DNA from: STD2-102 sp964414205
Lineage (GTDB): Bacteria; Bacillota; Clostridia; Christensenellales; CAG-917
Assembly (NCBI GenBank): GCA_964414205.1
Contig: CAYPVP010000078.1
Location: 1 to 5,563, forward strand
Length of the DNA: 5,563 nucleotides
Direction of reading: 5' to 3'
Below are positions 1 through 5,563 of the stretch, in pieces. The position numbers and the translations under genes were made by a program. The notes under the pieces are model-generated. The model was not told the origin of the DNA. It ran no database searches and worked only from the letters and a program-made list of their open reading frames with translations. Numbering within the stretch: the first letter of the stretch is position 1; every line of letters starts with the position of its first letter.

Positions 1-17
1 AATTGTGAGATTTAAAT

Positions 18-57
18 AAAAAAACAAAATTTTGCAAAAAACAATTTGCAAACTTTT
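18..57 (-). terminator. Probable intrinsic terminator of the ktrBA operon
   Basis: Read on the minus strand, two copies of the self-complementary octamer TTTGCAAA (plus positions 45-52 and 31-38) form an 8-bp stem around a 6-base loop. Beyond one mismatch (30 with 53) the stem extends by four A-T pairs (26-29 with 54-57). One G then leads into seven T residues (minus-strand reading of 18-24), followed by more T. The hairpin starts about 67 bases after the ktrA stop, in the right orientation for termination. The stem has only two G-C pairs, so it is weaker than a textbook terminator. The call rests on the T tract and position. Confidence 0.5.
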
Positions 58-79
58 TAATGTTGAATTTTCAAATTAA

Positions 80-95
80 AAATAAAATTTTATTT
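80..95. repeat. All-A/T perfect 16-bp palindrome downstream of ktrA
   Basis: The sequence AAATAAAATTTTATTT is its own reverse complement and lies 30 bases after the ktrA stop. It contains no G or C and has no loop bases, so an RNA hairpin would be weak. In such AT-rich DNA it may be chance. On the minus strand it runs into further T-rich sequence and could assist the terminator nearer the window edge. Confidence 0.3.
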
Positions 96-124
96 CATAA
101 ATTGGTTTGGTTCAAATTGATTGA

Positions 125-814
125 TTAGTCCACCAATTTGTCAATGGCAAGTCCCAATTTTTTGATGTCATCAGTAAAGCCACCAACAATGATTTTATCT
201 CCAATTTTTATCAAAGTTTCACCACTTGGCATTGTGATTGAAGTGTCTGAGCCCAAAATTATCAAAATGTTTACATGATAGTGATTTGGAATTTGAAGTT
301 CAATCAATGTTCGATTAAGCCAAGGTTCAGGAACAACAAATTCAGCAATAGAATAGCCATCTGCCAATTCCATGAGGTCGTTTATTTGTGGGTTGAGCAG
401 TTTTGTTGCAGTTTTGATTGCACTGTCTGCCTCTGGAATGACGACTTCATCAACACCGATTTTTTCCAAGATTTTTGCGTGCTTTGAATCTCTGGCTTTT
501 GCAATAATATGCTTGCAACCAAGTTCTTTGCATATGAAAGCGCACATGATTGATGCTTGCATGTTGTCACCAATTGCAACAATGACTGTGTCAAAAGTGT
601 TGATTGCCATTTGCTTCAAGCAAGTTTCTTCTGAGGCATCTGCTGTGATTGAATGTGTCGAAAAATTTGAAAGTTCAAATGTTCGTTCTTCGTCGATGTC
701 CACGGCAAGAACTTCTGCACCTGTTTTGAAAAGTGCTTTTGTGATTTCAGCACCGAATCTTCCAAGCCCCAAAACAGCGAATTGGGTTTGCTTTTTTTTG
801 TTGTTAGATTTCAT
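125..814 (-). CDS. ktrA: KtrA/TrkA-type potassium channel gating subunit (RCK protein)
   Basis: Cytosolic regulatory subunit that assembles as a ring under the KtrB membrane subunit and opens or closes it in response to bound nucleotide. In many Bacillota the C-terminal domain also binds c-di-AMP; that is family knowledge, not visible here. The 229-residue protein has the usual KtrA length. After a short polar, Lys-rich N-terminus, an RCK_N Rossmann domain covers about residues 11-135, with the glycine motif GLGRFG at 16-21 and acidic residues at the end of the second strand (VDID, 38-41). The PEAD segment at 127-130 matches the conserved family position near the domain end. An RCK_C domain spans about 143-226. 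The ATG start is supported by a good Shine-Dalgarno AAAGAGG five bases upstream. The stop is TAA. It is the second gene of an operon with ktrB, 22 bp after the ktrB stop. It is intact. Full TrkA of Proteobacteria has two such repeats, so the single unit favours KtrA. Confidence 0.93.
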   Translation of the reverse strand: MKSNNKKKQTQFAVLGLGRFGAEITKALFKTGAEVLAVDIDEERTFELSNFSTHSITADASEETCLKQMAINTFDTVIVAIGDNMQASIMCAFICKELGCKHIIAKARDSKHAKILEKIGVDEVVIPEADSAIKTATKLLNPQINDLMELADGYSIAEFVVPEPWLNRTLIELQIPNHYHVNILIILGSDTSITMPSGETLIKIGDKIIVGGFTDDIKKLGLAIDKLVD

Positions 815-819
815 ATAAA

Positions 820-826
820 CCTCTTT
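820..826 (-). promoter_or_regulatory. Ribosome binding site of ktrA in the ktrB-ktrA gap
   Basis: The minus strand reads AAAGAGG, followed by five bases (TTTAT) and the ktrA ATG. It lies inside the 22-bp gap after the ktrB TGA, with no room for a separate promoter, so ktrA is presumably co-transcribed with ktrB. It is a clearly better Shine-Dalgarno than the one upstream of ktrB, which may favour making the gating subunit efficiently. Confidence 0.75.
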
Positions 827-836
827 TTGTCAAACA

Positions 837-2225
837 TCAAATTGAGATGTTTGCTTCGGGATATTTGATTTTGTCTTCATTGTTGATGTTGTCTTTGTTT
901 TTGAATGCCATAAAGAAAGTCAAAATTCCCACTCTGCCCAAGAACATGTTGAGAATGATGATGAATTTTCCCAATATGGTGAGTTTTGAAGTTGCCCCCA
1001 TAGAAAGTCCAACTGTCGCAAATGCACTTGTGATTTCATAGAGCAAACTTTCGTTTGAAAGATTAGTTCCACTTTGTGCCAAAATCAATGCCAAAAAACT
1101 TATGCCTTGAATCAACAAAGAAAGCATCAAAATTGTTGTGGCTCGTTTGATTGCAACTTTTCCAATTTTGTGCATGTCGACAATGACACCTTTTTTTTGT
1201 CTGATTGTTGACAAAACGGAAGCAAGCAAAACAAACATGGTTGTTGTTTTGAGTCCACCACCAGTTGAACCAGGGCTTGCACCAACAAACATCAAAATGA
1301 TTGTAACAGGAATTGACGCGTTGTTCATTTTTGCACAATCAAGAGTGGCAAATCCTGCTGTTCTTGTTGTGGTTGAATGGAAAAATGCGTTCATAATTTT
1401 GTCACCAACACTCATGCTTCCAAGAGTTGCAGGGTTGTTCCATTCAACGCCCATAAAAATTGCAGTTCCCAGCAACAAAAGAGTCACGGTCATTGGAATG
1501 ACAATTTTTGATTGCAGTTGAAATTTTCTCCAACTATGCTTTTGAATGATGTCAATGATGACAATAAATCCAATTCCACCACTGATGATGAGAAATGCAA
1601 GAGTGAGAACAATCAATGGCTCACTGTTGAATGCCATCATGCTTGTGCCTGCTGTGCTTATGACATCAAGCCCAGCATTGCAAAATGCAGAAACACTGTG
1701 GAAAATTCCATACCAAATGATTTGACCTGCTGAAAATTGTTTGGTGATTGCAAAGCCAATGGATAGCAAAATTGCCCCAAATGCTTCAATGCTGATGACG
1801 ACAATGAACAATTTTTTCATCATTCTTGAAAAATCATGCCAAGCAAAGTCAGAATATTCAGAAGAAAGGCTCAATCTTTGTGACAGAGTTGAGCGATTTG
1901 AAAACAAAATGTAAAGCGCAGAAGAAATTGTCATGACCCCCAAACCACCAACTTGAATGAGAATCAACAATATGAATTGACCAAAAAAAGTGAAATTTGA
2001 TGCCACAACAACTGTTGAAAGCCCTGTCACACATGTTGCCGATGTTGCCATGAACAATGAGTCAACAAAATTTAGCCATTGTCCATTGGTGTTTGAAATT
2101 GGCAATGACAAAAAAAATGCTCCAAGAAAAATGATTGCCATGAACCCCAAAAGGACAAGGCGTGGAGGAGTGAATGATTTTCTAATTCCAATTTGAAATT
2201 TTTGTTTGTCTATTATGTTTTTCAT
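837..2225 (-). CDS. ktrB: KtrB-type potassium uptake membrane subunit
   Basis: Integral membrane K+ translocating subunit of the Trk/Ktr/HKT superfamily, forming Ktr with the KtrA ring. At 462 residues it matches KtrB/KtrD (about 450) better than the longer TrkH. All four M1-P-M2 repeats are visible, each with its filter glycine: CVTGLS (65-70, Gly68), FCNAGLD (181-187, Gly185), RTAGFA (288-293, Gly291) and ATVGLS (403-408, Gly406). Glycine in all four filters is the K+-selective pattern, often Na+-stimulated in this family. The third repeat carries the intramembrane gate loop GASPGSTGGGLKTTT (315-329), and the last helix has the conserved FLGRVGILT segment with its Arg (about residue 431). 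The N-terminus is short and basic before the first helix (about 23-43). The ATG start has only a weak purine-rich site upstream but lies about 25 bases below a strong promoter. The stop is TGA. It is the first gene of the ktrB-ktrA operon; B. subtilis ktrAB has the reverse order. I see no defect. Confidence 0.94.
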   Translation of the reverse strand: MKNIIDKQKFQIGIRKSFTPPRLVLLGFMAIIFLGAFFLSLPISNTNGQWLNFVDSLFMATSATCVTGLSTVVVASNFTFFGQFILLILIQVGGLGVMTISSALYILFSNRSTLSQRLSLSSEYSDFAWHDFSRMMKKLFIVVISIEAFGAILLSIGFAITKQFSAGQIIWYGIFHSVSAFCNAGLDVISTAGTSMMAFNSEPLIVLTLAFLIISGGIGFIVIIDIIQKHSWRKFQLQSKIVIPMTVTLLLLGTAIFMGVEWNNPATLGSMSVGDKIMNAFFHSTTTRTAGFATLDCAKMNNASIPVTIILMFVGASPGSTGGGLKTTTMFVLLASVLSTIRQKKGVIVDMHKIGKVAIKRATTILMLSLLIQGISFLALILAQSGTNLSNESLLYEITSAFATVGLSMGATSKLTILGKFIIILNMFLGRVGILTFFMAFKNKDNINNEDKIKYPEANISI

Positions 2226-2256
2226 ATTTGCTTTGTTTCTTGATGAAACTTTTATA

Positions 2257-2285
2257 ATTTTAGCACACTAGATATAGTTTGACAA
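2257..2285 (-). promoter_or_regulatory. Sigma-A/sigma-70 type promoter of the ktrBA operon
   Basis: On the minus strand the -35 element TTGTCA (2280-2285) is followed by a spacer of exactly 17 bases and the -10 element TAAAAT (2257-2262). The bases TGC directly before the -10 form an extended -10 (TGnTAAAAT). Each hexamer differs from consensus at one position. Transcription would start near 2250, giving a leader of only about 25 nt before the ktrB ATG. That leaves no space for a c-di-AMP (ydaO-type) riboswitch, which controls some ktr genes in other Bacillota. No obvious operator repeat is seen around it. Confidence 0.75.
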
Positions 2286-2337
2286 CTTTTTTTGATTAAA
2301 ACCACACTTACAAAGAAATCAACAAAATGATTTGGAG

Positions 2338-2382
2338 TTGTTCCATTTGCAAAAATTTGTATAATGTTATATTCTATATAAT
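2338..2382 (+). promoter_or_regulatory. Promoter region of the GNAT gene, several -10 candidates
   Basis: Three overlapping -10-like elements precede the acetyltransferase: TATAAT at 2360-2365, TATATT at 2368-2373 (preceded by TGT, an extended -10) and TATAAT at 2377-2382. The best -35 partner for the first is TTGTTC (2338-2343) at 16 bases. TTGCAA (2347-2352) could pair with the second at 15 bases. I cannot decide which is used. All would give a leader of roughly 35-55 nt ending in the AGGTG ribosome site. This promoter diverges from that of ktrBA, with about 50 bp between the two -35 regions. Confidence 0.5.
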
Positions 2383-2411
2383 AGTTTAGTAAGAAACAAA
2401 ACAATAAATAT

Positions 2412-2416
2412 AGGTG
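2412..2416 (+). promoter_or_regulatory. Ribosome binding site of the GNAT gene
   Basis: AGGTG followed by four A residues precedes the ATG at 2421. The spacing is slightly short but acceptable. It supports this ATG over the in-frame ATG four codons downstream, which has only GAGAA close before it. Confidence 0.6.
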
Positions 2417-2420
2417 AAAA

Positions 2421-2861
2421 ATGATTAGAGAAATGCAAGTGCAAGACAAAGAAAATTACATTGAAATGACAACGGCATTTTACAGCACTCCTGCTGTAAG
2501 CCACAAAGTTCCAAATGCAGTGTTTGTTGCAAACTTCAAAGAAATGACAGAAACAAAACAATTTTTGGAAGGCTATATATTTGAATTTGAAGACAAAATA
2601 GCAGGTTTTGTTGTTGTTTCAAAAATGTTTGAAACCGAAGTTGGAGGTTTGTGTTTGTGGATTGAAGACATCTATATCAAACCAGAATTTCGCTCAAAAG
2701 GTTTGGGCAAAGAATTTTTTGACTTCATTCAAAAAAAATATATGTGGAAAGCCAAGAGATTGCGTTTGGAAGTTTCAAAAGGAAATGTTCGAGCAAAAGA
2801 ATTGTATAGAAAATGTGGTTTTGAAGAATTGCCATATGAACAAATGATAAAAGAATTGTAA
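2421..2861 (+). CDS. GNAT-family N-acetyltransferase, substrate unknown
   Basis: Single-domain 146-residue protein of the GCN5-related N-acetyltransferase fold, expected to transfer acetyl from acetyl-CoA to an amine of an unidentified small molecule or protein. The acetyl-CoA pyrophosphate loop (motif A) is clear: YIKPEFRSKGLGKEFF (85-100), with the R-x-x-G-x-G signature at Arg91, Gly94 and Gly96. The following strand RLRLEVSKGN (113-122) and the helix RAKELYRKCGFE (124-135) give motif B, with Asn122 and Tyr129, the usual general-acid position. The N-terminal part (MIREMQVQDKENYIEM) is the typical substrate-side start of small bacterial GNATs, and the FYSTPAV and GGLCLWIEDIYI segments recall a common unnamed Bacillota group. 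The ATG start is supported by AGGTG four bases upstream. No signal peptide or membrane helix is seen. All nine leucines are TTG. It is transcribed alone, divergent from ktrBA and convergent with the ATPase, so the context does not reveal the substrate. Confidence 0.88.
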   Translation: MIREMQVQDKENYIEMTTAFYSTPAVSHKVPNAVFVANFKEMTETKQFLEGYIFEFEDKIAGFVVVSKMFETEVGGLCLWIEDIYIKPEFRSKGLGKEFFDFIQKKYMWKAKRLRLEVSKGNVRAKELYRKCGFEELPYEQMIKEL

Positions 2862-2916
2862 AAATTGAAAATTTTTAAAAGTTTTCAATCATTTGCATAA
2901 TGTTGAATTCAAAGAA

Positions 2917-2942
2917 AAAGCCATCTCAACCGAGATGGCTTT
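2917..2942. terminator. Bidirectional intrinsic terminator between GNAT and ATPase genes
   Basis: AAAGCCATCTC (2917-2927) and GAGATGGCTTT (2932-2942) form a perfect 11-bp stem with a four-base loop, AACC. On the minus strand the stem ends in GGCTTTTTCTTT, a canonical terminator starting five bases after the TAA of the ATPase. On the plus strand the stem ends in GGCTTT, then AAAA and a later T tract (2951-2956), a weaker signal 55 bases after the GNAT stop. One hairpin can therefore end both convergent transcripts. It is the most stable structure in the window. Confidence 0.88.
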
Positions 2943-2947
2943 AAAAT

Positions 2948-5527
2948 TTATTTTTTGCTATTTTTGTTCTTGCCTTTCAAAAAGTTTGTTATTGCTTCAA
3001 TTTTTTTGTTGTTTGAGGCTTCAATAATTTGCATTTTGTCAATGCCTTTGTCCAAATAGCCTTTCTTTTTCAAAAACTTTTCTGACAAAAACACGAAAAG
3101 GAAGAACAATGGAAGAACAATGGCTGTGTCACACAAAATGACAAACACCATATCTTTGGTGATAGATTGAGGCATTCCAAAAATTTCAGGAAGATTTATT
3201 CCAAGAGCAGGAATGTTTACAAAGAACATTGCAACAAAAGCACCAATCAATAAAACAAAAAGCATTGAGCGAAGCATGTTGAATTTCCAACAAACTCTTG
3301 CAAGAAAAATGAAACTTGAAATTGTTGTCATCAAATAGAAAAGTCCATTCAAATCAGCATTGCTAAAAGCGACAAACTTGGAAGCAACGACAACACCCAT
3401 GACGCTCAAAAAAACGGTTAATGCACCAGGAATTGATGTGGACAGAACTTTGGTGATGAATTTTCCCGTAACCCGTTCTTTGTTTGGTTCAAGTGCCAAA
3501 AAGAAAGATGGAATTCCGATTGTAAAAGTTCCAATGATGGTCAAATCGGCTGGGTCATATGGCAGTTGTTGTGGAATGAGCGAAAACACAAGTGCAAACA
3601 ACAAATTGTACATTGTCTTGACAAGAAATAGGGCAGCAGACCTTTCCAAATTGTTGATTGAACGACGACCTTCTGCAACAACGCGAGGCATTGATGCAAA
3701 GTTGCTGTCAAGCAAAACAAGTGATGAAACATTTTTTGCTGCATCGCTTCCTGATGCCATTGCAATTGAACAATCGGCTTCTTTCAAAGCCAAAACATCA
3801 TTGACACCATCTCCTGTCATTGCGACAGTGTGTTTCAATTTTTTCAAAGTTTTGACAAGCAAAAGTTTTTGGTCGGGAGTGACTCTGCCAAAGACTGTAT
3901 ATTTTTCTGCTGAATCAATGACTTCTTCATCAGTTTTGCATGTTGAAAGGTCAATGTAGTTTTCTGCACCTTCCAATCCTGCACGCCTTGCAACAGCACT
4001 AACGGTGATTGGGTTGTCACCAGAAATGATTTTGATGTTTACGCCTTCTTCTTTGAAAAAACGCAAAGTGTCAGGTGCTTCTTTTCTGATTTTGTCAGAA
4101 ATCAAGACATATCCTAAAAATTCTAGGTCAGTTGGCAATTCATGTTCGGCAGGTGAATTTGTTGATTTTGCAAGTGCCAAAACACGATAGCCTTCTTTTG
4201 CAAATTCTGAAAGGGAGTCATTTTGTTGCAAACTTAAATTGGCAAAAACAAATTCAGGAGCGCCAATGACAAAAGTTTCATTTTCAAAAGTGGCACTGCT
4301 CCATTTTCTTGCCGATGAAAAAGGAATGAAAGAAATTGCCTCGGATGTTTGTTGCAAATCTTGTGTGAATTCGGCAATGGAATCGGCTGTTGCATTTGTG
4401 TCACCGATTGATGAGTTCAAATTTTTCAAAATTTGTTTGAATTCGTCTTGGCCAAGTTTTTCCGAAATCAATTTTTGAACTTCCATTGAGCCTTCGGTGA
4501 TTGTTCCAGTTTTGTCAAGACACAAAACATCAACACGAGCCAAAGTTTCAACGCAATAGAGGTCTTGGGTGAGCGTTTTGTGATTTGCAAGGCGAATGAC
4601 ACTGATGCAAAAAACTGCTGATGACAGTGCAACAAGTCCACTTGGAATCATTCCAATCATAGTTCCAATTGTTTTGATTACAATAGGGGACAAGCGCAAG
4701 TCTGTGACATTAAAATAGTTTTGAACAATGTTTGTTTGAATTGGGTCAAAGTTGATGTTTTGATGAACTAAATATTTCATGCAAAACAAAAGTATTCCTA
4801 GTGGCACAATGATGATTGCCATTGTTTTGACAATTTTGTTTAGAGAACGCAAAATTTCTGAATTTGGGCGCTTTAAATATTTTGCACCAGCAGAAATTTT
4901 TGTGGCATAGTTTTCTTTGCCAATTCTGATGACTTTTGTCATTGCTGTTCCTGAAACAACAAAACTTCCTGACAAAATTTCATCTCCAACATTTTTTAAA
5001 ATTGCATCAGGCTCTCCTGTAAGCATTGACTCATTGACTTCGATTGTTCCTTCTTCAACAACGGAGTCTGCACAAATTTGACAGCCAGAAGACAAATAGA
5101 TGATGTCATCAAGGACTATGTTTTCAATTTTGATTTCAGTTTTGACACCATCTCTGATGGCTGTGACTTTTGGCGCTGAAATCAGTGACAATTTGTCTAT
5201 TGTGTGTTTTGCTCGAAGTTCTTGCACAATTCCAATCAAACAGTTGATGATGACTGTTCCCAAAAAACCGAATTGCATAAAGCCATTTGCAGTTTGAGGA
5301 ATGAAGAAAAAAAGTATGATTGCAAGTGCGACAAACAAAAAATTGAAGAAAGTAAAAATGTTGGTAAACAGAATTTCAGAAACACTTTTTGTTTTTATGT
5401 TTTGTTTTCCGTTTGCCAAACCAGCCAAAAATTTTGCCTCAACTTCACTTGATGACAGCCCAAAATCAAACTCTCGCTCTTTTGGAAGTGAAGCAACATT
5501 ATGATTGCTTATTTTAAATTTTTTCAT
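2948..5527 (-). CDS. Cation-transporting P-type ATPase (CtpE-like HAD family)
   Basis: ATP-driven membrane cation pump. Numbering is from the ATG at 5527 (859 residues). Visible elements in order: helices M1-M2 at about 54-102; actuator domain with the TGE motif in LTGEPD (169-174); M3 at about 234-254; M4 with MIPSGL (293-298); phosphorylation motif DKTGT with Asp338; nucleotide-binding domain with KWSS (408-411) and GAPEF (422-426); SGDNP (502-506); hinge TGDGVND (571-577); then six more helices to about 816. The M6 segment FTIGIPSFFLALEPN (668-682) is typical of the CtpE-like group, in which a mycobacterial member has been linked to Ca2+ uptake. There is no heavy-metal domain and no CPC motif, so it is not a Cu/Zn/Cd pump. 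M4 has PSGL rather than the PEGL of classical Ca2+ pumps, so the ion is uncertain. A Lys-rich cytosolic tail of about 40 residues ends the protein. An in-frame TTG at 5539 would add four residues; I prefer the ATG because GGGAA sits at better spacing. The gene stands alone here, and its promoter probably lies past the right edge. Confidence 0.92.
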   Translation of the reverse strand: MKKFKISNHNVASLPKEREFDFGLSSSEVEAKFLAGLANGKQNIKTKSVSEILFTNIFTFFNFLFVALAIILFFFIPQTANGFMQFGFLGTVIINCLIGIVQELRAKHTIDKLSLISAPKVTAIRDGVKTEIKIENIVLDDIIYLSSGCQICADSVVEEGTIEVNESMLTGEPDAILKNVGDEILSGSFVVSGTAMTKVIRIGKENYATKISAGAKYLKRPNSEILRSLNKIVKTMAIIIVPLGILLFCMKYLVHQNINFDPIQTNIVQNYFNVTDLRLSPIVIKTIGTMIGMIPSGLVALSSAVFCISVIRLANHKTLTQDLYCVETLARVDVLCLDKTGTITEGSMEVQKLISEKLGQDEFKQILKNLNSSIGDTNATADSIAEFTQDLQQTSEAISFIPFSSARKWSSATFENETFVIGAPEFVFANLSLQQNDSLSEFAKEGYRVLALAKSTNSPAEHELPTDLEFLGYVLISDKIRKEAPDTLRFFKEEGVNIKIISGDNPITVSAVARRAGLEGAENYIDLSTCKTDEEVIDSAEKYTVFGRVTPDQKLLLVKTLKKLKHTVAMTGDGVNDVLALKEADCSIAMASGSDAAKNVSSLVLLDSNFASMPRVVAEGRRSINNLERSAALFLVKTMYNLLFALVFSLIPQQLPYDPADLTIIGTFTIGIPSFFLALEPNKERVTGKFITKVLSTSIPGALTVFLSVMGVVVASKFVAFSNADLNGLFYLMTTISSFIFLARVCWKFNMLRSMLFVLLIGAFVAMFFVNIPALGINLPEIFGMPQSITKDMVFVILCDTAIVLPLFFLFVFLSEKFLKKKGYLDKGIDKMQIIEASNNKKIEAITNFLKGKNKNSKK

Positions 5528-5528
5528 T

Positions 5529-5548
5529 AGATTTCCCAAGACTTCCCA
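5529..5548 (-). repeat. Tandem 10-bp repeat at the ATPase gene start
   Basis: On the minus strand TGGGAAGTCT is followed immediately by TGGGAAATCT, two decamers differing at one base. The second copy provides the GGGAA that I take as the ribosome site for the ATG at 5527. The first copy contains an ATG (5549-5547 region) in another reading frame, and the TTG at 5539 spans the junction. Duplication may have created a spare ribosome site, or the match may be chance. Confidence 0.45.
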
Positions 5549-5563
5549 TATTCAATATTGATT

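Noticed and set aside
372..818. 148-codon open frame antisense to ktrA
   Set aside because: It lies wholly over the RCK-domain gene, its product resembles no family I recognise, and it has no ribosome site. Avoidance of TTA and CTA codons on the coding strand explains its length.
1138..1521. 127-codon open frame antisense to ktrB
   Set aside because: It covers the conserved gate-loop and third filter region of ktrB on the other strand. The constraint belongs to ktrB.
2286..2337. Possible small RNA or riboswitch in the divergent intergenic region
   Set aside because: I could find no stable G+C-containing stem here; the stretch lies upstream of both promoters rather than in a leader.
2252..2561. 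Minus-strand open frames of about 64-65 codons across the GNAT 5' end and divergent promoters
   Set aside because: They overlap the promoters and the real GNAT gene, lack ribosome sites, and give low-complexity Phe/Cys/His-rich products.
2864..2889. AT-rich inverted repeat ATTGAAAA...TTTTCAAT just after the GNAT stop
   Set aside because: Its 8-bp stem has a single G-C pair and a 10-base loop, and no T tract follows it. The strong hairpin at 2917-2942 is the better terminator.
3360..3959. 199-codon open frame antisense to the ATPase gene
   Set aside because: It is opposite the conserved TGDGVND and M5-M6 region of the pump and is explained by the same codon bias. No independent coding evidence.
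1..5563. Possible TGA=Trp mollicute code, suggested by the AT-rich composition
   Set aside because: ktrB ends naturally at TGA, tryptophans in the genes are TGG, and no TGA interrupts a conserved domain.

Overview
The window is an AT-rich bacterial segment, roughly one third G+C by eye. It carries four complete protein genes and no RNA genes, insertion sequences, phage genes or CRISPR arrays. The standard genetic code fits: ktrB ends at TGA exactly where the family ends, and tryptophan is TGG, so this is not a TGA=Trp mollicute. Low G+C, Ktr-type potassium uptake and the style of the P-type ATPase suggest a Bacillota lineage, probably Clostridia-like or an uncultured gut relative. That placement is inference. 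Leucine is written mostly as TTG and rarely as TTA, which is unusual for such AT-rich DNA and could serve as a lineage marker.

Layout, left to right. Positions 1-124 are non-coding and hold a probable terminator for the leftward ktr operon. Positions 125-2225 hold a two-gene leftward operon, ktrB (membrane K+ translocation subunit) then ktrA (cytosolic RCK gating subunit), separated by 22 bp containing the ktrA ribosome binding site. Positions 2226-2420 form a divergent intergenic region, with a near-consensus promoter for ktrBA on the minus strand and an AT-rich promoter region for the rightward gene. Positions 2421-2861 encode a rightward GNAT-family acetyltransferase. Positions 2862-2947 lie between convergent genes and hold a strong hairpin able to terminate both strands. 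Positions 2948-5527 encode a leftward cation-transporting P-type ATPase of the CtpE-like group. Its promoter probably lies beyond the right edge.

Taken together, this is a small ion-homeostasis neighbourhood. KtrAB imports K+ and the P-type ATPase moves an unidentified cation, possibly Ca2+ by family resemblance. The GNAT enzyme is an independent transcription unit with unknown substrate. I see no undescribed multi-gene system. The most noteworthy sequence-level signal is the apparent complete absence of the palindromes GATC and AGCT from the whole window, which would fit long-term restriction-site avoidance. Next is the replacement of the usual PEGL cation-site motif by PSGL in membrane helix M4 of the ATPase.
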